Positions 1 through 5,092 of a stretch of 7,187 bases of DNA are shown piece by piece. Position 1 is the stretch's first letter, and each line of letters starts with the position of its first letter. The notes below the pieces were generated by a model. That model saw only the letters and a list, made by a program, of their open reading frames with translations. It searched no databases and was not told the origin of the DNA. Source of the stretch: Rhodospirillales bacterium (lineage in GTDB: Bacteria > Pseudomonadota > Alphaproteobacteria > Rhodospirillales > Casp-alpha2); the NCBI GenBank assembly GCA_018664265.1, contig JABJOR010000094.1, positions 1 to 7,187 on the forward strand, given 5' to 3'. A program made the position numbers and the translations under genes.

Positions 1-86
1 TATTAGGGCCGACTAATTAGTATGCTATTACCGTAATCCTGAGATCCTTACAGAAGTATTTTAGAATCAAGATAGGGCATTGATTT
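1..86. other. Spacer downstream of the C45 hydrolase gene
   Basis: No gene is visible here. An imperfect inverted repeat starts at 59 and runs over the end of the neighbouring gene: TTTTAGAATCA at 59-69 against TGATTTCTAAAA at 81-92, with one bulged base and an 11-base loop. It overlaps the stop codon of the minus-strand gene. It is AT-rich and has no clear T-run after it in the minus direction, so it would be a weak terminator at best. A small palindrome ACTAATTAGT lies at 12-21 with no assigned role. Confidence 0.35.
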
Positions 87-1151
87 CTAAAAAGTTATTT
101 GTTTTTTATAAACATCAGGGTTATCCGGTCCGTCATGAATGACGATCGATAATCTGTTCTTGTCCAGTTCAAAAACACCCGTCCCCAATGTTTTGCCATA
201 ATCATCCCCTGTATCACCGGGGCTGCGTAGAATTTCGTGCCCCGGTAGGGTTTCGAACAATATGCGACATGGCTCACCATCACCGAGCGCGCCTTCTTTC
301 AAAAGATTGTCTGCACGTTCCTGGCGAACCATTGATGAGCGAGAAATCTCCTGATTGGTATTTTTAAATTCAGGCGTTATTAAATGATTGGCATGTGCCG
401 ACGGGCTTGCCTCAACTGTCTTGATTATGCAGCCACTGGCCGGTGCCTCGACGGAAGCCGGAAGCCCTTCCTGAGCCGAGCCAAGATTATGATGGAACCC
501 GGAGGCCCGGTTATCGCTTTTCAGCAGGTCACAGGCTTCATCCATTGTGGTGCAGTCCAGTATGGCACGACAGATAAAATGGCGCGGCACACCAGGTTTC
601 AGATCATGGACACGGATATTATTAATGGTTTGTACGATGCCAGCCCTATTCGCCCCCATTGTGTGACCCGGCATCATGCCGGGATACAGGTAACTTTCAA
701 AACCTGGACCGTAATCGGGATTGGCTGAAATCCACACGCAATGACCATGAAAATCTGCTGAACCATCTTCATTATGGGCGATCATCGCCGGTTGTTCACC
801 AGTTGCAGGCATAATCAACGTCGTGCAACCTTCACCAAGTCCGGCTGCTACTGCAGGCGATATATCATCAGGCCAGCGCAGATCACCCCGGCAATTCCAC
901 AAAAAAGCTCGCTCGAAAGCAATCCCCATACCATCGGCCATTCCTTCCAGTTCCCGAACATATTGAGGGAATGCCTGACGGGCGGCGGCTATTAACTGAT
1001 CAATATAGAGTGTACCGGACCAGCGCTGTTCGACCGCGAGAAATTCTTCATTGTGAACAGTCATGTGGTGCACGCTCTGGGCAACAGCCGCACCGATCAT
1101 ATGCCCGACGCTATACGCATCACCAGAAGCCGTAATCGTTTTTAATGTCAT
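87..1151 (-). CDS. C45 family autoproteolytic acyltransferase/hydrolase (penicillin acyltransferase-like Ntn hydrolase)
   Basis: Predicted cytoplasmic N-terminal-nucleophile hydrolase that acts on amide or acyl bonds of small molecules; the substrate cannot be read from sequence. From the ATG at 1151 the protein is 354 residues. The nucleophile is Cys109 in an EGCTTL motif; in the fungal acyltransferase the precursor cuts itself at the equivalent Gly-Cys bond, so cleavage between Gly108 and Cys109 into small alpha and large beta chains is expected. Other family marks are the N-terminal GDAYSVGHMIG segment, FLWNCRGDL before the nucleophile, and HNEDG about 17 residues after it. There is no signal peptide or membrane segment. 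An in-frame ATG at 1193 would add 14 residues, but neither start has a convincing ribosome binding site. The start at 1151 puts the GDxYxxG segment at the usual distance from the N-terminus and leaves an 11-bp tandem repeat outside the gene. It is transcribed divergently from the sensor kinase. Family assignment is firm; start and substrate are not. Confidence 0.85.
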   Translation of the reverse strand: MTLKTITASGDAYSVGHMIGAAVAQSVHHMTVHNEEFLAVEQRWSGTLYIDQLIAAARQAFPQYVRELEGMADGMGIAFERAFLWNCRGDLRWPDDISPAVAAGLGEGCTTLIMPATGEQPAMIAHNEDGSADFHGHCVWISANPDYGPGFESYLYPGMMPGHTMGANRAGIVQTINNIRVHDLKPGVPRHFICRAILDCTTMDEACDLLKSDNRASGFHHNLGSAQEGLPASVEAPASGCIIKTVEASPSAHANHLITPEFKNTNQEISRSSMVRQERADNLLKEGALGDGEPCRILFETLPGHEILRSPGDTGDDYGKTLGTGVFELDKNRLSIVIHDGPDNPDVYKKQITF

Positions 1152-1161
1152 TGTGAAAATT

Positions 1162-1183
1162 TCTGTTTCAAATCTGTTTCGAA
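1162..1183. repeat. 11-bp tandem direct repeat next to the C45 hydrolase start
   Basis: TCTGTTTCAAA is followed at once by TCTGTTTCGAA, ten of eleven positions identical. The spacing of 11 bp is close to one helical turn, as in tandem operator half-sites, and the unit is not a multiple of three, which argues mildly against it being coding. It lies 11 bases upstream of the ATG at 1151. A regulator binding here is inference only. Confidence 0.45.
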
Positions 1184-1360
1184 CCTTATGCATTGTTGAA
1201 CGGTTTCTTGCTTCAACTCAACAGCTTTCCAGCATTTTTTATATATGGTCGTAGGAGTTTTAGTGGTTGGTAAGCAAGTGATGCTGCCTGATCAATAATT
1301 AGAGTCAACGTTAAAAAACCTATTTCCATTCTAGAGTAAATTGGCTACTGTTCCTAAAAA

Positions 1361-1372
1361 TTAGGGGTGATC
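1361..1372 (+). promoter_or_regulatory. Ribosome binding site that sets the sensor kinase start
   Basis: TTAGGGGTGATC closely matches the extended anti-16S complement (AAGGAGGTGATC), including an unbroken GGTGATC, and ends six bases before the ATG at 1379. This favours that ATG over the in-frame GTG at 1367, which lies inside the site. TTCCTAA at 1351-1357 can pair with TTAGGGG at 1361-1367 through a three-base A loop, so a small hairpin could partly cover the site. Confidence 0.75.
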
Positions 1373-1378
1373 TATATT

Positions 1379-3025
1379 ATGTTGGGCAAATTTATTTTTC
1401 CCCTTCTGTTTCTTACAGCCACACTTTCGATATTTTCCGATTCTCAAGCACAATCGGAAAAACGCTTGTTGCGTGTTGGCGTTTATCAGAATGCACCTCA
1501 GGTTTTCATCAATGAAGATGGCGATGCCGAAGGTATCTATGTAGATATTCTGAGCGAGATTGCCCGGCTCGAAGACTGGCAATTGGAATTTGTTGAAAGT
1601 TCCTTTTCAGATGGTCTGGAATCTGTTCGCAGCGGGCAAATCGATATCCTGACAAGCATCGCATCAACGCCGGAGCGCGAGAAGTTCATTGATTTTTCAA
1701 AAGAAACCATCATTTCCATTTGGGGGCAACTTTATGTACACCCGAAGTTTTCACCCCAGAATATTTTAGACCTGAATGAAAAGAAGATCGCGGTTATGAA
1801 AAGCGGCCTTCTTGGCGATCGGTTTAAAACTTTATGCAAGAATTTTGATGTAGGTTGCCGGATTATACCCATGTCATCCTATGATGATGCATTACAGGCT
1901 ATTGACGATGGCAAAGTAGATGCAGCAGTGGTTAATAGTATTCTGGGTTTCTCTCGTGAAGCATTTTATCAGTCCAAGAGAAGCTCTATCGTGTTCAGCC
2001 CGTTTCGTCTGCAAGTTGCCGTCCCGGAAGGAATGAACAGTGATATCACCGCGATCATCGATCAATATATATCTCAGTGGCGCGCAGATAAAAACAGTTT
2101 CTATTTTCAAACACTGGATCGCTGGCTTGGTGTAAAACCTTCAGAAACGACCGCAATCCCAACCTGGATGTATTGGGTATCGGCTGGAGGAATTGCCTCC
2201 ATCCTGATCTTCATCTTCTGGAATATGACCCTGCGCAGTCAAATCACACAACGTAAAAAGGCCGAAAAAGAGTTAGAGAAAGCTAAAGTAGAAGCAGAAA
2301 CCGCTAATGCCGCAAAGTCAGAATTCCTTGCTGCCATGAGCCATGACCTCCGCACACCACTCAACGCCATAATGGGGTTTAGTGATGTCATGCGCCAAGC
2401 AACCTTTGGTCGTCTTGAAAACCCTCAATATGAAGAATATGTAGACGACATTCATAATAGTGGGGCACTTCTTGTAAACCTCATCAACGATATACTCGAT
2501 CTATCCAAAATTGAAGCTGGGAAATACGATTTGTCAGATGATCCTTTGGATGTTGGCGCCTTGATTGAAGTCAGTTTTCGGCAATTGAAGAAAATGGCTG
2601 AAATAGCCAATCAGACCATAGTTGTGAATGTTCAGGAAAACATGCCTCACTTGTTGGGCGATGAACGGGCGTTGATTCAAATCCTGAACAACCTTTTATC
2701 GAATGCCATAAAGTTTTCCCCGAATAGCGGCCAAATTAAAATTATTGCTCAACTCAACGAAAGCAACAGTGTTCTCCTGAGCGTAGAGGACACTGGCATT
2801 GGTATGTCACAGGAAGGCATCGGCAAAGCGTTGAAACCATTCGAACAAGCAGATGGTATTCATTCACGAAGGCATGAAGGAACAGGGCTGGGGCTTCACC
2901 TTTGTTTTAACTTCATGAAACTCTTTGGCGGCACCCTTGAAATCAAAAGCAAATTAGAACAGGGAACCACAGTGACACTTTCTTTCCCGTCAGAAAGAAC
3001 AATCCCCACTGCCCGGCAAGCCTGA
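1379..3025 (+). CDS. Membrane sensor histidine kinase with periplasmic solute-binding (SBP_bac_3) sensor domain
   Basis: 548-residue inner-membrane kinase starting at the ATG at 1379. A hydrophobic signal segment (about residues 3-20) is followed by a type-3 solute-binding domain from about 31 to 252 (LRVGVYQNAPQVF ... GIYVDILSEIA ... GQIDILTSIASTPER), the fold used for amino acids and other small polar ligands. One membrane helix follows (about 264-282), then a charged coiled-coil linker (about 286-313). The HisKA domain carries the phospho-acceptor His322 in SHDLRTPLNAI. The ATPase domain has the N-box NNLLSNAIKF (about 437-446), DTGIGM (471-476) and GTGLGL (501-506). All catalytic boxes look intact, so it should be an active kinase. 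It ends soon after the ATPase domain with no receiver or Hpt domain, and no response regulator lies within the window, so its partner is elsewhere. Ligand binding in the periplasm presumably controls autophosphorylation; the ligand is unknown. A run of seven T follows the stop codon but I see no good stem before it. Confidence 0.93.
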   Translation: MLGKFIFPLLFLTATLSIFSDSQAQSEKRLLRVGVYQNAPQVFINEDGDAEGIYVDILSEIARLEDWQLEFVESSFSDGLESVRSGQIDILTSIASTPEREKFIDFSKETIISIWGQLYVHPKFSPQNILDLNEKKIAVMKSGLLGDRFKTLCKNFDVGCRIIPMSSYDDALQAIDDGKVDAAVVNSILGFSREAFYQSKRSSIVFSPFRLQVAVPEGMNSDITAIIDQYISQWRADKNSFYFQTLDRWLGVKPSETTAIPTWMYWVSAGGIASILIFIFWNMTLRSQITQRKKAEKELEKAKVEAETANAAKSEFLAAMSHDLRTPLNAIMGFSDVMRQATFGRLENPQYEEYVDDIHNSGALLVNLINDILDLSKIEAGKYDLSDDPLDVGALIEVSFRQLKKMAEIANQTIVVNVQENMPHLLGDERALIQILNNLLSNAIKFSPNSGQIKIIAQLNESNSVLLSVEDTGIGMSQEGIGKALKPFEQADGIHSRRHEGTGLGLHLCFNFMKLFGGTLEIKSKLEQGTTVTLSFPSERTIPTARQA

Positions 3026-3186
3026 CTTTTTTTAATAGCCGAGTTGGTGATTTGTAAACTGTCGGCAAAATATCGACATTCTAAAAAAGCCTATAATAGG
3101 AATTGTTTCACGTGAAACATTTTCTAATTAATTCTAATGTGCAATATCGACCGACCCTCACCGCGCTCCTAGCCATTTTTTACAAT
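3026..3186. other. Convergent spacer carrying the parS site
   Basis: This spacer separates two genes that point at each other. Besides parS it holds a seven-T run right after the kinase stop, a 5-bp stem TGTCG/CGACA (3060-3064 with 3074-3078, nine-base loop), and the 11-bp palindrome CCTATAATAGG at 3090-3100, three bases before parS. No clear terminator is visible for the minus-strand M24 gene. There is no open reading frame worth calling. Confidence 0.6.
3104..3119. promoter_or_regulatory. parS: parS centromere site (ParB binding palindrome)
   Basis: TGTTTCACGTGAAACA is a perfect 16-bp palindrome identical to the canonical chromosomal parS sequence known from Bacillus subtilis, Caulobacter and most ParABS systems. 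ParB dimers load here as CTP-dependent clamps, slide outward, and recruit ParA and often SMC/condensin to segregate the origin region. An exact 16-mer is expected by chance about once per 4.3 billion positions, so coincidence is unlikely. It sits between convergent genes, so it should not be disturbed as a promoter element. No parA or parB lies in the window and I see only one copy. Confidence 0.92.
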
Positions 3187-4431
3187 CTATTCCTCTAAAA
3201 CAACCAGTTCTAACGGAGTCTTTAGTGGCTGATACGCCTTGCCTGCCTTGAACATCAGGGTATCGATGTAGTAGGTGATACCTGACATGCGAGGGGAGAA
3301 GAACTGGCTTTCGAAATTAACCACCGTGCCCGGCTCAAGGATCTTGTCAGTGTCGGTATCTGTCATCTCGTAGACATAGCCGCCAAGCCAATCCGGTGGG
3401 AAGGCCAGGCCCAGTTCATATCCACCAACCCAGCCTGCATCAGACCAGATGCCAATTTCATCGTAATAGGCCCTGGTTGTGTTGATGAGCTCTGCAACCG
3501 GCAGGTTGGGGCGTAAAATTTCTTTAATAACGTCGAAGACACCCGCCGACAGGCGGTGATAATCCATCACATCCTTGGCGGGCTCGCCCACATGAAAAGC
3601 CCGTCCGGCATTACAATGATAGCGCTCATACACACCGCTGATGTCCACATTGACTTGTTCGCCAGCCTGAATAACCCGGCGGCTGGGCATGGAATGACCA
3701 CAATTAGCCTTCTGCCCGGAATTTACCGGCAGGGTTAAACCCGCGTTTTCACCGCCGGCCTTTGACATGGCATCAATCATCGCGCCGTAAACATCAAGTT
3801 CGGTGACGCCGGGTCGGATGGTATCCTTTGCTGCCTGAAAACCAATATCCGTGATAACGGCGGCCTTCTCCATACAGGCAATTTCAGCGTCTGATTTGAC
3901 CCAGCGCATATCGCGCACAATGTCACTGCCGTCGGTCACGCTCATCCCGGCGCCTTCGAAAGCATCACGAAAGCGCTGGCTGATTACCGGGTTAGGGCGA
4001 TAGCTGTGGAGCTCCATGCCAATCCGGCCCGAGGACATCCAGCCTTTGGCTTTCATCTCGTTAACAATAAAGGAGATACCATCTCGCCGCCCTTCAATTG
4101 GAAAAGCCCTGATATCTTTCGCGCACGTCACGAAGCGGCACATGATGGCTTCGCTGGGCGTATCGAACAAAATGAAGTCGTCATGGTCTTTGTGAATTGC
4201 TATACCGCTTGTGGCGGGCCAGCGTTTGGGACTCTGGGCTTGGTACCAAATGCACTTGTATCCGCTCACATAGTAAAGGCTTTCAGGAGACATAAGCCAC
4301 AAGACATCAATGTCCTCGTCAGCCATGCGCGCACGAATGCGTTTGAGACGCTGTTGGTATTCGTCCAGGCTAAACGCCAATTCCATCTCAGGCTGACATT
4401 CCCCAAGGGCCAGATCACGATTAATTCCCAA
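3187..4431 (-). CDS. M24 family creatinase/aminopeptidase P-fold protein, likely non-metal hydrolase
   Basis: 414-residue cytoplasmic protein with the two-domain layout of the family: a creatinase N-terminal domain (about 20-175, with LMSPESLYYVSGY) and a pita-bread catalytic domain (about 182-400). The TTG start at 4431 is chosen because AAGGAG lies seven bases upstream; the nearby ATG at 4438 is out of frame and meets a stop after five codons. The substrate-side histidine in GHSMP (His246) is present. Of the five metal ligands of aminopeptidase P, Asp263 (NVDISG) and Glu374 (EPGTVVNFES) are kept, but my alignment gives Asn274 for the second Asp, Tyr338 for the His in GGYELGL, and Ile389 for the last Glu. 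Such a site resembles creatinase, which works without metal. The glutamate that creatinase has just before the conserved Arg is Gly276 here, so true creatinase activity is doubtful. Annotation pipelines may call it Xaa-Pro aminopeptidase; I would not. Substrate unknown. A methylamine dehydrogenase-like gene lies two genes away. Confidence 0.85.
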   Translation of the reverse strand: MGINRDLALGECQPEMELAFSLDEYQQRLKRIRARMADEDIDVLWLMSPESLYYVSGYKCIWYQAQSPKRWPATSGIAIHKDHDDFILFDTPSEAIMCRFVTCAKDIRAFPIEGRRDGISFIVNEMKAKGWMSSGRIGMELHSYRPNPVISQRFRDAFEGAGMSVTDGSDIVRDMRWVKSDAEIACMEKAAVITDIGFQAAKDTIRPGVTELDVYGAMIDAMSKAGGENAGLTLPVNSGQKANCGHSMPSRRVIQAGEQVNVDISGVYERYHCNAGRAFHVGEPAKDVMDYHRLSAGVFDVIKEILRPNLPVAELINTTRAYYDEIGIWSDAGWVGGYELGLAFPPDWLGGYVYEMTDTDTDKILEPGTVVNFESQFFSPRMSGITYYIDTLMFKAGKAYQPLKTPLELVVLEE

Positions 4432-4438
4432 TGTCCAT

Positions 4439-4444
4439 CTCCTT
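4439..4444 (-). promoter_or_regulatory. Ribosome binding site for the TTG-started M24 gene
   Basis: AAGGAG on the minus strand ends seven bases before the TTG at 4431. It is the only good Shine-Dalgarno sequence near the start of this gene and therefore decides the start over the first in-frame ATG (codon 16), which has none. Confidence 0.8.
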
Positions 4445-4480
4445 CATTTCAAACAATTGATCCTATGATCCATTAGTCTA

Positions 4481-4528
4481 GATCAATCTAACCTCAAATG
4501 GAAACATTTGGGGTTAGATAAATTGATC
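4481..4528 (+). repeat. Long hairpin with GAAA (GNRA) tetraloop
   Basis: CTAACCTCAAATG (4488-4500) pairs with CATTTGGGGTTAG (4505-4517) over 13 positions, one of them a G-U wobble, closed by the loop GAAA. Below it, after a four-base bulge ATAA (4518-4521), GATCAAT (4481-4487) pairs with ATTGATC (4522-4528). The total is 20 base pairs. GNRA loops stabilise RNA only on the strand that reads GAAA, which favours an RNA on the plus strand, toward DUF1127. GTTTTC follows the stem; this is too weak to call a terminator with confidence. Confidence 0.65.
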
Positions 4529-4541
4529 GTTTTCAATAAGG

Positions 4542-4583
4542 TAGAGCAACTTATCTGTCCTCGATTGAGGCCAGGTTGCTCTA
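4542..4583. repeat. Compound hairpin with perfect 9-bp outer stem
   Basis: TAGAGCAAC (4542-4550) pairs perfectly with GTTGCTCTA (4575-4583). Inside, CTG/CAG (4555-4557 with 4572-4574), a T/C mismatch, and CCTC/GAGG (4559-4562 with 4567-4570) extend the helix to a GATT loop. The unpaired bases 4551-4554 (TTAT) form a one-sided bulge. The shape is that of a folded RNA rather than a simple DNA operator. Confidence 0.6.
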
Positions 4584-4597
4584 GGTGTCGGATTTTC

Positions 4598-4628
4598 GCA
4601 GGGCAAGTCCACAATTACAGAGCCCTGC
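4598..4628. repeat. 7-bp GC-rich inverted repeat
   Basis: GCAGGGC (4598-4604) and GCCCTGC (4622-4628) are perfect inverted copies separated by 17 bases. It is the third stem in the spacer before the DUF1127 gene. Confidence 0.55.
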
Positions 4629-4634
4629 ATCAGA

Positions 4635-4651
4635 TGCATTGCTGCAATGCA
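4635..4651. repeat. 7-bp hairpin with a three-base loop
   Basis: TGCATTG (4635-4641) pairs perfectly with CAATGCA (4645-4651) around CTG. An alternative overlapping stem, GCTGC/GCAGC at 4641-4653 around AAT, is also possible, so the two folds exclude each other. It is the fourth and last stem before the DUF1127 gene. Confidence 0.55.
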
Positions 4652-4726
4652 GCATTATCACTTATCAAGAATGCCAAAACCTTATATTACGCTCCCAGAA
4701 CATGAAGATTGACCAAATTCGAATTT

Positions 4727-4731
4727 AGGAG
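4727..4731 (+). promoter_or_regulatory. Ribosome binding site for the DUF1127 gene
   Basis: AGGAG lies seven bases before the ATG at 4739. It selects this ATG over an in-frame TTG at 4709, which has no Shine-Dalgarno sequence and would add ten residues unlike the family. Confidence 0.85.
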
Positions 4732-4738
4732 CTCCAAA

Positions 4739-5062
4739 ATGAGCGCGACCGTAAAGAACTATCGGAATGACAATACCAACCCATCCTTGTTTACCAAGGT
4801 TGTCAAAACTCTCTGGGGTGCTGTTGAAAGCTACAAGCGCTACTACCGTGCGATGATTGAGCTGGAATCCATGAGTAACCGTGAACTGGCTGAGCTGGGT
4901 ATTTATCGTGGCATGATCTCGGATGTAGCAAGTTCAAAACATGTTGTTGAAAGCCGCAAACCCGCTGTTGATTTATCGCTCAACCCAACCATCGTGGGTG
5001 AGGCAGAATCAGCATCAGCTGCCAACACCAACAATTCTGATAAACAGCATCTGGCAGCCTGA
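4739..5062 (+). CDS. DUF1127 domain small protein with extended C-terminal tail
   Basis: 107-residue protein. The DUF1127 core spans about residues 17-65: a basic amphipathic stretch (LWGAVESYKRYYRAMIELESM) leading to SNRELAELGIYRGMISDVA, the hallmark of the family. Proteins with this domain are abundant in Alphaproteobacteria; those studied are stress- or growth-phase-linked small proteins, some affecting RNA turnover or phosphate and carbon metabolism, but no general biochemical role is settled. Many members are only about 45-75 residues, whereas here about 40 further residues follow, rich in Ser, Ala, Asn and Glu and probably disordered. There is no signal peptide or membrane segment. The gene is monocistronic, preceded by the hairpin-rich spacer and followed at once by a strong terminator hairpin, which fits a short, independently regulated transcript. 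Confidence 0.88.
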   Translation: MSATVKNYRNDNTNPSLFTKVVKTLWGAVESYKRYYRAMIELESMSNRELAELGIYRGMISDVASSKHVVESRKPAVDLSLNPTIVGEAESASAANTNNSDKQHLAA

Positions 5063-5068
5063 TTTTAG

Positions 5069-5092
5069 ATTAAGGCCTCATCAGGCCTTAAT
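5069..5092. terminator. Bidirectional terminator hairpin between convergent genes
   Basis: ATTAAGGCCT (5069-5078) and AGGCCTTAAT (5083-5092) are perfect inverted repeats with the four-base loop CATC. The hairpin lies six bases after the DUF1127 stop, and its right arm overlaps the last codons and stop (5081-5083) of the opposing gene. The T-rich parts flanking it are short (TTTTAGAT on the left side, CCATTTTTGG a few bases to the right), so termination strength is uncertain, but placement between convergent stops fits a shared terminator. Confidence 0.75.

Larger units (their letters stand above)
1152..1378. other. Divergent spacer between the C45 hydrolase and sensor kinase genes
   Basis: This AT-rich region must hold the promoters for both divergent genes, but I see no convincing -35/-10 pair on either strand. 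It contains an 11-bp tandem repeat (1162-1183), a widely spaced inverted repeat CTTGCTT/AAGCAAG (about 1206 and 1271), and the ribosome binding site of the kinase. The part 1152-1193 could instead be coding if the C45 protein starts at 1193. Confidence 0.5.
4432..4738. other. Structured divergent spacer between M24 and DUF1127 genes
   Basis: No believable protein gene is present. The spacer holds the M24 ribosome binding site, three related AATTGATC/GATCAAT elements, four consecutive hairpins between 4481 and 4653, then a stretch of about 85 bases leading to the DUF1127 gene. A TATATT at 4683-4688 could be a -10 element for the DUF1127 gene but no good -35 is at the right distance. The density of perfect or near-perfect stems suggests a structured RNA, either a separate small RNA or a long leader read toward DUF1127; direction is not proven. 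Confidence 0.5.

Noticed and set aside
1..40. Possible rRNA-end-like sequence (GGCCGACTAATTAGTA)
   Set aside because: Only a short resemblance to the complement of 23S 3' ends; the rest does not fit rRNA and the neighbouring sequence is an ordinary gene end.
3023..3040. Rho-independent terminator for the sensor kinase (T-run after the stop)
   Set aside because: Seven T follow the stop, but I find no stem of useful length directly upstream.
3187..4431. Calling the M24 gene a DMSP lyase (dddP) or a true creatinase
   Set aside because: Several metal ligands kept in DddP appear replaced and the N-terminal region differs; the creatinase glutamate before the conserved Arg is glycine here.
4006..4476. 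156-residue plus-strand reading frame antisense to the M24 gene
   Set aside because: It mirrors the opposite strand of a clearly recognisable M24 gene, has no family features, and runs through that gene's start region.
4541..4583. tRNA-like GGTAGAGCAAC string (D-arm motif)
   Set aside because: No matching GCTC arm lies upstream, there is no GTTCGA T-loop downstream, no acceptor stem, and the string pairs perfectly with GTTGCTCTA in a different hairpin.
4508..4705. 65-residue reading frame in the spacer before the DUF1127 gene
   Set aside because: It starts at a TTG within a hairpin arm with no ribosome binding site, is cysteine-rich without a recognisable pattern, and spans all the stems, so RNA structure explains the region better.
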